Shown here: one piece after another, positions 17,506 to 26,347 of the stretch
Layout: each line of letters starts with the position of its first letter
Position numbering within the stretch: position 1 is the stretch's first letter
Source: Parachlamydiales bacterium
Lineage (GTDB): Bacteria > Chlamydiota > Chlamydiia > Chlamydiales > Rhabdochlamydiaceae
DNA length: 64,000 nucleotides
Assembly: GCA_027459675.1 (NCBI GenBank)
Contig: DAIDHO010000001.1
Location: forward strand, 1-64,000
Direction: 5' to 3'
Translations under genes and position numbers: made by a program
The notes under the pieces: generated by a model
What the model was told of the DNA's origin: nothing
Databases searched by the model: none
What the model saw: only the letters and a program-made list of their open reading frames with translations

Positions 17506-19154
17506 ATTAACTCATTCAATTGACTACGTTTCTGGTCATTCCGAATTTCTTGTCCTAAGCGGCCCAGCACATACCCTTCATAATCGACATATTTAAAAAA
17601 CCGTTCAAACTGGGGGAAGACAGTGGAAACTTGTTTTGCAAGCTCTTGGGCAATATGACGATAGCCGGGATGCCCTGCAGGAGAAGAGCGGAGCTCGCAG
17701 AGCCATTGAAGCGATCTTAAATTAACATGGAAATACCAATGAATGTTATAGGCCATCGGAACAATATACTGCGCCTCTTCGGGAAGTTCTTTGGCAATAA
17801 TTTCATAGGCTTCTTTGGCAAGTTCCATCGCTTTGATATACTCGTTTCCCATGGAGTTACCTGCTATTTCTTCGGGAACATAGTATCCAAAACTGCACGT
17901 GAGAAGCTGACGATCTTGGGTCAGCATACGATGCCTTTGCAAATCGCGGTAAATACCAAAATCAGCCAGAATTTCAAAGGTGAAGGTGGCATGCTCCAAA
18001 GCACGGGGCGATTTATGGCGTCGATTTTCTCGAAATTGAGCCGCTGACTCTAAGATTTGCCCTAGAGCCTCATCGGAAAGCTTACGACAATACTCTTGAA
18101 GTTCTAACAATCCTACATCTGTTTGAGAAAAGAGAATCCCTGCTGCAACACGATAAGGGCTATCAGGATCGTATCCCACTAATTTAACACCCGGCTGTGT
18201 CATGCGATCTAAAAAAACATCATGCTGACGCACAATAGTACCGACTTCACTCTCCATCTGCTCAATAAACTTTTGAAAGCTCTTTTGATATTTATGCGTG
18301 GGATCAGCACGGCGAATAAAGGAAGGAATGACTTTAGAAAGTTCTGTATATGCTTTTTTGCCCACATCTTCGAGCTCACCTAAATGAGAACAGTTAAATT
18401 TTTGAAGAAGGCCTTCAAAAAATCGTCCGTTTCCAAAAACCCCCATATTAGTGAGAGCACTAGCAGGAAGCAATCCACGCAAACAGTCGAGCACCTTTGC
18501 CCGGAGTGCTGCTGCATACGCGACACTCGAAGTAGAAGGATCTTTAGGAAATTTTTTCTCCATCACCTCTGTCAGGGGAGAAATAAGCTTAGAGTAAGTT
18601 TCAAATAATTGATTGCAGGTTTTAACATATAAATCTCGATAAGCCGATGTCATTAAGATCGGTTCTCGATAAAAGAGGTATTCATTATTAAACTTCTGAT
18701 CGAAATAAATATATCGAGTCGACTTTTCAAGAGGAGACCCTCCGACTCGGCAATCTTCAATGGCTTTAGCCGCCAGCATCGAAATATTTTCAAGCGCCAG
18801 ATGGGCGCCGCCCAATTCTCCAATAGAGTCGTCGCCATATCCATCTAAAATACGATCGTAAAAATTTTGAGCTTTACGGATGGCGATAATCTGGTCTTCA
18901 AGACCTTGGTCTTTTTCCTCTTCGTCGGATACGAACCCTGCGATATTTGCAAACGCTGTCTCTTCATTTAAGATAAATTCTTTTAGAAGAAGCGAGCGAA
19001 GCCCTAAAATAGATCTGGAATACCGAGAAAAAAGCGCCCCCTTGATCACTTCGGGCAGATTTCTCAAAGCAAACACATTACTGCTTGTACTCGTCACATA
19101 GCGGCTTAAAATTTTGAGTTGGCTTTCTGAAAACTCCTCATAGTTCTCAATCAT
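17502..19154 (-). CDS. thyX: Flavin-dependent thymidylate synthase, tandem-domain chlamydial form
   Basis: A 550-residue protein made of two ThyX-like halves, roughly 1-270 and 280-550, about twice the usual 220-260-residue subunit. ThyX methylates dUMP using methylene-tetrahydrofolate and FAD. The second half has Arg-Asp-Leu-Gln-Arg-His-Arg, the core of the ThyX motif, but the usual downstream serines are replaced (Met-Leu-Thr-Gln-Asp-Arg). The first half has Gly-Asp-Asp-Ser-Ile-Gly-Glu and Glu-Lys-Ser-Thr-Arg-Tyr segments that look like a diverged copy. Chlamydia ThyX proteins have this long form. The ATG at 19154 has a clear GAAGGAG seven bases upstream, and an upstream start adding 27 residues was rejected. 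It is divergent from hemB. Confidence 0.9.
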   Translation of the reverse strand: MIENYEEFSESQLKILSRYVTSTSSNVFALRNLPEVIKGALFSRYSRSILGLRSLLLKEFILNEETAFANIAGFVSDEEEKDQGLEDQIIAIRKAQNFYDRILDGYGDDSIGELGGAHLALENISMLAAKAIEDCRVGGSPLEKSTRYIYFDQKFNNEYLFYREPILMTSAYRDLYVKTCNQLFETYSKLISPLTEVMEKKFPKDPSTSSVAYAAALRAKVLDCLRGLLPASALTNMGVFGNGRFFEGLLQKFNCSHLGELEDVGKKAYTELSKVIPSFIRRADPTHKYQKSFQKFIEQMESEVGTIVRQHDVFLDRMTQPGVKLVGYDPDSPYRVAAGILFSQTDVGLLELQEYCRKLSDEALGQILESAAQFRENRRHKSPRALEHATFTFEILADFGIYRDLQRHRMLTQDRQLLTCSFGYYVPEEIAGNSMGNEYIKAMELAKEAYEIIAKELPEEAQYIVPMAYNIHWYFHVNLRSLQWLCELRSSPAGHPGYRHIAQELAKQVSTVFPQFERFFKYVDYEGYVLGRLGQEIRNDQKRSQLNELI

Positions 19155-19263
19155 ATTTTCTCCTTCATTTCCATCTAGAGTGACAGAATTTTGAGGCTGT
19201 TGCAAGAAAATTATGTCAAAGTGCTTTACAAACAATTCTTCAACAAATTAGAAATAATCCTAC

Positions 19264-20256
19264 ATGTTGGACTCTCTCTTAATCAGACCACGCCGCAATC
19301 GTAAAAGCGAAGCGATCCGCCGGATGCTTGAGGAAACCTCTCTCCGTGCCGCCGATCTTGTCGCTCCTTTTTTTATTATGGAAGGAATCTCTCAAAAAGA
19401 AGAGATTCCCTCGTTCCCTGGGGTCTACCGTATGACAGTGGATCATCTCCTAACCGAAGCGGAAGCTTTACACGCCCAGGGAATTCCTTCTATTGCACTT
19501 TTTCCTGTAATTCCTTCAGCCTTGAAAGACCCTCAAGGGTCTAAAGCCCTGGATCCCCATGGAATTATTCCTACCGCCCTTCGAGCTTTAAAAAAAGAAA
19601 TTCCCTCTCTTTGTCTTATCACCGATATTGCACTCGACCCTTACACATCGCATGGACATGATGGAGTTGTAGATCAAGAAGGGGAGGTTCTCAATGACGC
19701 AACCGTCAAAATTCTCTGCAAAATGGCTCTCAATGCTGCGGCTGCAGGAGCCGATCTTGTCGCTCCTAGCGACATGATGGACGGAAGAATAAGAGCGATT
19801 CGACAGGCGCTTGATCAAGCAGATTTTCACGACATTGGGATTCTATCTTATACTGCTAAATATGCTTCTACTCTCTATGGTCCCTTCCGCGACACTCTGG
19901 GATCCCAACTCCAATTTGGCGACAAAAAAACCTACCAAATAAATCCTGCTAATCAACGAGAAGCCATTCGACAAGCTCTTTTAGATATCGAACAAGGGGC
20001 TGATATAGTCATGGTAAAGCCGGCTCTTTTTTACTTAGATGTGATCTCCCAGCTTCGCTCAAAGATCCATGTTCCTATTTGTGCGTACCATGTCAGTGGA
20101 GAATATTCGATGGTCATGGCTGCCCATCGAGCGGGCTGGCTCGATGCTCCTTCTGTCTTTTATGAAGGACTTCTCAGCGTAAAGCGGGCCGGGGCAGATT
20201 TTATTCTCACCTATGCCGTCCCCCAAGTCCTTCCTTTTATAGGGATTACATTTTAA
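19264..20256 (+). CDS. hemB: Delta-aminolevulinic acid dehydratase (porphobilinogen synthase)
   Basis: A 330-residue cytoplasmic enzyme of haem synthesis that condenses two 5-aminolevulinate molecules. The two Schiff-base lysines are visible: Lys199 in Ser-Tyr-Thr-Ala-Lys-Tyr and Lys252 in Val-Lys-Pro-Ala. The metal loop reads Asp-Ile-Ala-Leu-Asp-Pro-Tyr-Thr-Ser-His-Gly-His-Asp-Gly, with aspartates where zinc enzymes have cysteines, so this is the magnesium-type enzyme. Length is normal. It is divergent from thyX across 109 bases, and its 3' end overlaps yjbH by 11 bases in a convergent arrangement. In some Chlamydia genomes numbering starts at hemB, but I see no DnaA boxes in the gap upstream here. 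Confidence 0.97.
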   Translation: MLDSLLIRPRRNRKSEAIRRMLEETSLRAADLVAPFFIMEGISQKEEIPSFPGVYRMTVDHLLTEAEALHAQGIPSIALFPVIPSALKDPQGSKALDPHGIIPTALRALKKEIPSLCLITDIALDPYTSHGHDGVVDQEGEVLNDATVKILCKMALNAAAAGADLVAPSDMMDGRIRAIRQALDQADFHDIGILSYTAKYASTLYGPFRDTLGSQLQFGDKKTYQINPANQREAIRQALLDIEQGADIVMVKPALFYLDVISQLRSKIHVPICAYHVSGEYSMVMAAHRAGWLDAPSVFYEGLLSVKRAGADFILTYAVPQVLPFIGITF

Positions 20257-22357
20257 GCCGCTCTAAGCGAATCGTAGAATAAAGAGATTTTCCATTGTTT
20301 GCCATCGCTCCGATATCTCGAAGCCATGCAGATTGGGCGTACCCAATGTAGGTGCGACTTGAGCGTCTTAAGAAAAAGTCTAGAGGAAAGTAAAATGCAA
20401 ATCCTTTGTCATAGTAAATATGATGATTCACATGGTCATGTCCGTTTGTGATTGTATACCACAAAGCTACTTGCAACCCGCTTTGAAACCACCGATTGAT
20501 TTCAAAACGAACGCCCCGATCTTTTGCTAAAAATTGACCTGCAATCACTTTACAATCGAGATTCCAAGGTTTCAAAGTGTAGTAAAAATTAAGAAAATAT
20601 TGAATCCCCAGAAAGGGTTCATAGCTGGCTCGATGCCCTTTCAAAATCCGAATGTGACGATTGAATCCCAGGCCCTTATAACGTCTTTTCCACACAGTGG
20701 CTTCTTCAACTCCAAGAGCCCACGTGTTGTCCGCTCCATAATATAAAAGCTCCGTCGCACCGCCTCCATAAGCCGGCTCAAAATAGCCTGCAGCCAACTT
20801 GTAAAACCAACCTCTTCCCAGATGCCAGCTCTTTTGTAAGTAGGCTTGCTCTAGGGAGAGCGTATTCGACTGAAAATACCTGATAGAGTCTGTTCGAACA
20901 TTGGGTATCTGTGAAGGATTTAGCCTGTCATAATCTCCTAAATGGAGGAAGCTCGATTTGATCGAGTAACCCACCTGTGCCTCGTAATAAATATTATCAA
21001 AAAGGTACCCTTCGGGGGTTGCTACAAGGCTTAAGTTATATTTCACTTTTCCACTCGAGCTTCCAAAAAACGTTTGCAACCGCGGTCTCATCGTGAAAAG
21101 CCAGATCTCTTTTTTTCGTTTGTAAAGCGTTTCCGATCCTGCAGGAGCGTAGCGACTATTGTTCATAGGGGAAAGGGTAGCCATTTCAAAGTTTGTAATG
21201 GCCCCTTCTCGATACCGATACAGATCTTCGGTTCTAAAATGGTAACCTTGGCATAATACTCCATCGGCTTCGATCATCACCGTAATAGCCTTCATGTTCG
21301 AAGGAGCGATGGCAGCAAGAACTCTTTGAATTCGGTCTCGAACTATCGGCTCTTCTCGATACATATTGTTGATGATTTTAATCCATAGTTCTCCATCTTG
21401 TGTTATATAGGCACGGTAAAGATCAAGTCCTTGCTGTCCCAAATTATACCCTAATTCATTGATGAAATCCGACTCAGGCCTTATCAATCCCAAAGGTTCT
21501 GTGTCAACCGGGGAGCGATACAGCAAAGGCTCATGCGTTTTGGGGATAAAGCCGTCGGTCGTGCCTAGGGGATAGCGGAGCGCTCCCATCACCGAAACCT
21601 TCTCTCCTCGTTGAGAGCTTACGCTTACTTGTAAGATATCGTTCAAGACATAGCAAATCCCTGCATTAATCCGCGCCCGAACCTTGCGGCCCATCGGATG
21701 TTCATAGGGATGATTTTTGTAATCGTACCCATCATACTCGGCTAAGACAGAAACGTTTTTCAGAAAAAGAAGATTTGTTTGTCTCCATGGAGACCATGCG
21801 ATGCCTCCAAAAAAGCCTTTAAGCCTTTTCCGACCCCACCCGATCGTCGCCTCTATATTTGCTACATTCCATGCTTGAGTGGCCACAATGTATTGAGAAT
21901 TAAACCTTTTTGTACCAATAAAATCTTCCACTCCCATTGCAAATTGGGGAAAAAATTTCAATCCGTCACTGGGAAGATTTAAGACAAATTTGGCATTCCC
22001 GATCCGTTCTGCATCGTCTCCAAATCCTTCATGACCAAAATTTGCTTCTTTAATTCCTTTATAAATTCGGTAATTAAAAGAGAGTTCAACCCGATCAAAA
22101 TATTGGAAACTGACTCCATAATTATTGTAAGGATGGACCCGGGCAAAGCCGATGCCAGCCACCCCCTCCTTAGGCACGCGGGCTGAGGGCATATTGAAAT
22201 ACCCCCCCATCATCGAACCATTGTGGAAAAACGGAAGCTCGTCTTTTAAATGTCGATCAATCCTCTCTACGACCTCCAAGTCCTGGAATAAAGATCCCTG
22301 CTCTTCAGCATATAAAGAAAATAATAGAAACGAAAAAAATGTCCCTCGAAACTGCAT
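20246..22357 (-). CDS. YjbH-like outer-membrane protein linked to exopolysaccharide
   Basis: A 703-residue secreted protein with a short N-terminal signal sequence (about residues 1-18). The sequence is rich in alternating aromatic strands. Residues about 45-75, with Gly-Gly-Tyr-Phe-Asn-Met-Pro-Ser-Ala-Arg, match the start of YjbH/capsule-assembly barrels (E. coli YjbH is about 700 residues). Much of the rest looks like two beta-barrel regions with a globular stretch near 310-380. YjbH-type proteins are encoded in exopolysaccharide operons and act at the outer membrane. Here the gene lies about 6 kb beyond Wzm/Wzt, so a role in export of the glycan made by the 1303-12407 locus is reasonable but inferred. 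No lipobox cysteine is evident. Confidence 0.78.
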   Translation of the reverse strand: MQFRGTFFSFLLFSLYAEEQGSLFQDLEVVERIDRHLKDELPFFHNGSMMGGYFNMPSARVPKEGVAGIGFARVHPYNNYGVSFQYFDRVELSFNYRIYKGIKEANFGHEGFGDDAERIGNAKFVLNLPSDGLKFFPQFAMGVEDFIGTKRFNSQYIVATQAWNVANIEATIGWGRKRLKGFFGGIAWSPWRQTNLLFLKNVSVLAEYDGYDYKNHPYEHPMGRKVRARINAGICYVLNDILQVSVSSQRGEKVSVMGALRYPLGTTDGFIPKTHEPLLYRSPVDTEPLGLIRPESDFINELGYNLGQQGLDLYRAYITQDGELWIKIINNMYREEPIVRDRIQRVLAAIAPSNMKAITVMIEADGVLCQGYHFRTEDLYRYREGAITNFEMATLSPMNNSRYAPAGSETLYKRKKEIWLFTMRPRLQTFFGSSSGKVKYNLSLVATPEGYLFDNIYYEAQVGYSIKSSFLHLGDYDRLNPSQIPNVRTDSIRYFQSNTLSLEQAYLQKSWHLGRGWFYKLAAGYFEPAYGGGATELLYYGADNTWALGVEEATVWKRRYKGLGFNRHIRILKGHRASYEPFLGIQYFLNFYYTLKPWNLDCKVIAGQFLAKDRGVRFEINRWFQSGLQVALWYTITNGHDHVNHHIYYDKGFAFYFPLDFFLRRSSRTYIGYAQSAWLRDIGAMANNGKSLYSTIRLERLKM

Positions 22358-22454
22358 CTCAACTATCTTTTAAATCTTTCAATTGCAACCACTACAAATT
22401 AAAAATAATTTTTTAACATGAGTTGGATTGAAATTATAAAAAAAGAGATTTATA

Positions 22455-23399
22455 ATGTTCCATATGATTTCTTCTTTATACAATCATATGATCAAAAGCT
22501 CCCCCACTGTTACGTTCGGTTTAGGGATAGTAGGAGGTCTGGCTTTAAGTATGACTCTAAATCTGACTCTAACTAAGGTGTACACATACATGATTCATTT
22601 TTTCAATGTCTCGAAACCAATAAATAATCAACTCAACTCCCTTACGAAGACTAGGGAGAATTCGAAGGAAGATCCCAACCTCCCACAGCCTCTACAAGAT
22701 TCTCCGAATGATGGAAAAGATTTGCTCTTGAAATCGGACAACCCACCCAACCCGCCTCAAGTCTTACCAGAATTAGAAAAAACTTTTAAAGAGGCCTTAG
22801 AGACTTGTCAAACTACTCTTCAATCAATTTTGCTCCAACTTAATGAGCAAAATAAGGAAACTATACACTCTCGTTTGTCTGAAATATTTAATGAAAAGGT
22901 AGGGAGTTTACAACAAATACTAGCTAAACTTACGAAGAAGCCCCTGATTATTTTGTCGTTCCAAACGAATCCACTAGAGAATTTTCCTAAATCAGAAAAT
23001 TTGATTGAAAATGCAGCACAATACGAAATCAGAATAGTAAAAGTAAATCAAGCCTCTATAGTTGAAGACTTAAAAAAAGAAGTAAAAAAGATAAAAGAAG
23101 TAGGGCGCTTAGTTATTTTACTTTATGGAGTATACAACACAGCACGCTTTACAAGCGCCTGTTTGGATAAAGAAAAATTTAATAAAATCCACGCTGAACT
23201 TTCTCCCAACCACTCAACCATTCTAGCATTCACGCCTGGAAGCTCTAATTCCAATTCAACTGCTCCTAAATCTATAGATTTAGGGAATCAAAATATACCT
23301 GTCCACACTATCCTTCTAAATGATAGAGATCAAAAGTGGCAGAAACTTAGAACTGAACCTCACTTATCCAGTGAGATCCAAATTAAAGCCTTCAATTAA
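22455..23399 (+). CDS. Membrane-anchored protein, unknown
   Basis: A 314-residue protein. Residues 18-40 form one membrane helix with Gly-Leu-Gly-Ile-Val-Gly-Gly. Residues about 60-105 are a proline- and asparagine-rich linker. Residues 106-165 look helical, perhaps coiled. The C-terminal half (about 165-310) alternates hydrophobic strands with charged helices, including Pro-Leu-Ile-Ile-Leu-Ser-Phe and Arg-Leu-Val-Ile-Leu-Leu-Tyr-Gly, suggesting an alpha/beta domain. No catalytic motif recognised. The base composition is more AT-rich than that of its neighbours, as in accessory chlamydial effectors. The ribosome-binding site is weak, and an ATG three codons downstream is equally possible. A host-interacting or inclusion-membrane role is only a guess. 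Confidence 0.65.
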   Translation: MFHMISSLYNHMIKSSPTVTFGLGIVGGLALSMTLNLTLTKVYTYMIHFFNVSKPINNQLNSLTKTRENSKEDPNLPQPLQDSPNDGKDLLLKSDNPPNPPQVLPELEKTFKEALETCQTTLQSILLQLNEQNKETIHSRLSEIFNEKVGSLQQILAKLTKKPLIILSFQTNPLENFPKSENLIENAAQYEIRIVKVNQASIVEDLKKEVKKIKEVGRLVILLYGVYNTARFTSACLDKEKFNKIHAELSPNHSTILAFTPGSSNSNSTAPKSIDLGNQNIPVHTILLNDRDQKWQKLRTEPHLSSEIQIKAFN

Positions 23400-23472
23400 T
23401 TATGAAGGGGAATCGTCCTTTTAAAAAACTACCGAGAAGCTACTCCCCTATTTTATCCCTCTTGCGTAACTA

Positions 23473-23501
23473 TTGATTGGAATGGCTCGGAACTCTATAC
23501 T
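23473..23501 (+). promoter_or_regulatory. Candidate promoter for greA
   Basis: TTGATT at 23473-23478 and TATACT at 23496-23501 are 17 bases apart, close to the sigma-70 consensus. The greA start I favour lies about 48 bases downstream. Confidence 0.55.
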
Positions 23502-23549
23502 TTTTATATCAATCGAGATAGATTATACATGCTCACAGAAGGACTTCAA

Positions 23550-25709
23550 ATGAGTTATCTTAAGGACTTTCTCACTCAAATTTCTTCCCGAGATTATGCC
23601 GCTTTTGTCCGCTTATGGGAAGAATATTGCATGAGCGATGAGGTGGATGCTCAAGAGCTCAAACAAATTCTATTGAGCACTAAAAACAGCGAGTATGGAG
23701 AGCCTTTTGGCAAATATGTCGAAAATATTCTTCCTCTCTGGGAAATGCTTCCGGAATCGGCCGATAAACATGCCATTTTTAAACTCATCATTGACTTAGA
23801 GACAACCAATCACGAAGAGCTTAGAAAACGGGTTTTAGCTTATCTGGAAAAGCGGTTTCCGAACTCGAAAAACCTGCATGATAAAATCCGGTTAACAGGT
23901 CTGCGCGGGCAAGATAACTTTCAGTCGGCTGTGGCTAACTTCGAGCTTCTGGACCACATGATGAAAGGAAAATTTGTCTTCCATACCGGAGGATGGGGGG
24001 TAGGGGAAATTATCGAAGTCTCTTTGATCCGCGAAGAGGTGAGTATTGAATTTGAAAATGTGCCTGGTAAAAAAGATCTTTCGTTTGAAAATGCTTTTAA
24101 AAACTTGATTCCTATTTCTGATGATCACTTTCTCGCTCTTCGCTTTGGAAAACCCGATGAACTAGAACAGAGAGCTAAAGAACATCCTGTTGAAGTCATT
24201 CGCATGGTTCTGCGAGATTTAGGGCCTAAAACAGCTGCAGAAATCAAAGAAGAACTCTGCGAGCTTGTCATCCCGGAACAAGATTGGGCCAAGTGGTGGC
24301 AGAACGCGCGAACAAAAATTAAAAAAGACACGATGATCGAAGCGCCTGAAAACTTGCAAGAGCCTTTTGTGCTCCGCTCTGCAGAAGTTTCTCATGAAGA
24401 TCGTCTCCGCAAAATGCTAGAGGCAAAACCAGATATCAACACTTTCATTCACTCGATTTATTCTTTCTCTAGAGACTTTCCTGAAACTCTTAAAAATTCT
24501 GAATTTAAATCTTTTCTCTACTCTAAAACACAAGAAAGTTTAACTTCCCCTAACTTGACAGAAGCTCAACAGCTACAGCTCGACTTTTTTATGGAAGATT
24601 TTTCCAATGAAAAAACCTCGGGGACATCTGCAAACTTGATCAAGGAAGCAAAATCGATCGAAGCCCTTGTTCAATCGATTGAAATTTTAGCATTTAAAAA
24701 ACGGGCTCTCATCGTAGCGCACAAGGTGCGTCCCGACTGGAAAGAATTTTTCTTAAATCTCTTATTTATGATTGATCAAAATCCCTTGCGGGACTATATC
24801 TTTTCAGAACTTGACCAACCTGAAACCCGTAAAGACCTTATCCGTAAATTGGAAGATCTCCTTGCACATCCTACACGACACCCAGAGGTGTTTGTGTGGT
24901 ATTTTCAAAAGGTGATCGGCCAAGCTGATATTCCATTTGCAGACAAAGAAGGGAAAAATCGTTTCTTTGAGGGTTTTTTCGTGGTTCTCCACCACATCGA
25001 GCAAATGCCCACCAAGCGTGATCTCGTGAAAAAAATGCATTCTATTTTGACTGGCAATAGGTATGAGGTGGTCCGTGATATTTTACAAGGATCCGCTCTG
25101 GAAATGGCTCGCGAATTTCTTCTTCTTTCAACCAAATGCCATTCTCTTTCTGATCATGATATCAAAATTTTGCACTCTCTTGCGGAAGTAGTGCATCCAT
25201 CTCTTGGAAAAATGGGTAAATCTCCTGAAAATCAAGGGGATGAAAACACCATTTGGACCACCGAAGCAGGCTTTAACAAAGTCAAAGCTCGCATTCAAGA
25301 GATTGCCACCTCTGAAACCGTTCAAAATGCACGAGAAATTGAAGTGGCACGCTCTCACGGAGACTTACGTGAAAATGCTGAGTTCAAAGCTGCACTCGCA
25401 AAACGAGGTCTTCTTCAATCAGAGCTAAAAACACTCTCGGATCAAGTGAGCAAGTGTCGGATTATTATGAAAGCAGACATTTCCACAGAAGATGTAGGTA
25501 TTGGATGTGTGGTCACTTGTAAAAACAAAACTGGAAAAATATTGCGATACACTCTCTTAGGTCCTTGGGATGCCGATCCTTCTTTGGGAATTATTGCGTT
25601 TGAATCTAAGCTTGCCCAAGCTATGAAAGGATTGGCAGTAGGGGATAAGTTCCAGTTTCAGGGGGAAGAATTTACAATTACCGATATTCAAAGTTATCTT
25701 GAAAAATAG
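23550..25709 (+). CDS. greA: Transcription elongation factor GreA with long N-terminal extension
   Basis: A 719-residue protein. Only the last 150 residues or so (about 565-719) are GreA: a coiled coil with Arg-Ser-His-Gly-Asp-Leu-Arg-Glu-Asn-Ala-Glu-Phe at its tip (acidic residues that stimulate RNA cleavage) and the FKBP-like C-terminal domain. The preceding 560 residues are a helical extension with no motif I recognise. Chlamydia GreA has the same long form, so this is a phylum trait and not a local fusion. The ATG at 23550 has AGAAGGA about six bases upstream. An ATG at 23529 would add seven residues and leave that site inside the gene. It is followed closely by rdgB. Confidence 0.93.
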   Translation: MSYLKDFLTQISSRDYAAFVRLWEEYCMSDEVDAQELKQILLSTKNSEYGEPFGKYVENILPLWEMLPESADKHAIFKLIIDLETTNHEELRKRVLAYLEKRFPNSKNLHDKIRLTGLRGQDNFQSAVANFELLDHMMKGKFVFHTGGWGVGEIIEVSLIREEVSIEFENVPGKKDLSFENAFKNLIPISDDHFLALRFGKPDELEQRAKEHPVEVIRMVLRDLGPKTAAEIKEELCELVIPEQDWAKWWQNARTKIKKDTMIEAPENLQEPFVLRSAEVSHEDRLRKMLEAKPDINTFIHSIYSFSRDFPETLKNSEFKSFLYSKTQESLTSPNLTEAQQLQLDFFMEDFSNEKTSGTSANLIKEAKSIEALVQSIEILAFKKRALIVAHKVRPDWKEFFLNLLFMIDQNPLRDYIFSELDQPETRKDLIRKLEDLLAHPTRHPEVFVWYFQKVIGQADIPFADKEGKNRFFEGFFVVLHHIEQMPTKRDLVKKMHSILTGNRYEVVRDILQGSALEMAREFLLLSTKCHSLSDHDIKILHSLAEVVHPSLGKMGKSPENQGDENTIWTTEAGFNKVKARIQEIATSETVQNAREIEVARSHGDLRENAEFKAALAKRGLLQSELKTLSDQVSKCRIIMKADISTEDVGIGCVVTCKNKTGKILRYTLLGPWDADPSLGIIAFESKLAQAMKGLAVGDKFQFQGEEFTITDIQSYLEK

Positions 25710-25729
25710 AAGTTGGTATACTCATTTTC

Positions 25730-26347
25730 ATGCAGATAGTTATTGCCAGCCGAAACGTCCATAAAATTCGAGAACTGCGCTCGATGCTTAAATCCTACGC
25801 CCATTTCGATGTCCTCTCCCTTCTGGACTTTCCTCATTATCAGCCTTTACCGGAAAATCACGGCTCTCTTGAAGCCAATGCGGCTCAAAAAGCTGTTCAT
25901 GCAGCTCAGTCTCTTAATCAATGGGCTATTGCAGATGATACGGGTCTTATCGTGCCTGCTCTACAGGGGGCACCTGGTATTTTCTCTGCTCGCTATGCCG
26001 GGGCGCATGCAACAGAGAGTGATAATCGAAAAAAACTTTTAAGCGAGATGAAACACCTGCAAGACCCTGATAGACAAGCCTATTTTGAGTGTTGGCTTGC
26101 AATCGCTTCACCAGAAGGGCTTAAAAAACAGGTTCGAGGGATTTGCGAAGGCACCATTCTTTCGGAAGAAAAAGGGGGGAAAGGGTTTGGTTATGATAGC
26201 CTCTTTGTCAAATATGAATACGGGAAAAGCTTTGCCGAGCTAGAAGAAGCCATTAAAAACCGCATTTCCCATCGTCGAAAAGCTTTTGATAAACTCCATC
26301 TCTATTTGGAAAATATTAGACCTCTTGCTCGAAAGGCAGGGCAGTAG
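25730..26347 (+). CDS. rdgB: XTP/dITP pyrophosphatase (RdgB/HAM1 family)
   Basis: A 205-residue house-cleaning enzyme that hydrolyses non-canonical purine nucleoside triphosphates (ITP, dITP, XTP). It starts with Ser-Arg-Asn-Val-His-Lys-Ile-Arg-Glu-Leu and has the catalytic Ala-Asp-Asp-Thr-Gly-Leu near 66-71, then Pro-Gly-Ile-Phe-Ser-Ala-Arg-Tyr-Ala-Gly, Gly-Lys-Gly-Phe-Gly-Tyr-Asp near 147-153, and Ser-His-Arg-Arg-Lys-Ala near the end. All are family signatures. It starts 20 bases after greA and may be co-transcribed. Its 3' end overlaps the convergent dus gene by 32 bases. The Chlamydia homologue lies near ung, which is here about 10 kb away. Confidence 0.94.
   Translation: MQIVIASRNVHKIRELRSMLKSYAHFDVLSLLDFPHYQPLPENHGSLEANAAQKAVHAAQSLNQWAIADDTGLIVPALQGAPGIFSARYAGAHATESDNRKKLLSEMKHLQDPDRQAYFECWLAIASPEGLKKQVRGICEGTILSEEKGGKGFGYDSLFVKYEYGKSFAELEEAIKNRISHRRKAFDKLHLYLENIRPLARKAGQ

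Noticed and set aside
19155..19263. Replication origin in the gap upstream of hemB
   Set aside because: No DnaA-box-like sequence is present in these 109 bases, and they are fully explained as a divergent promoter region.
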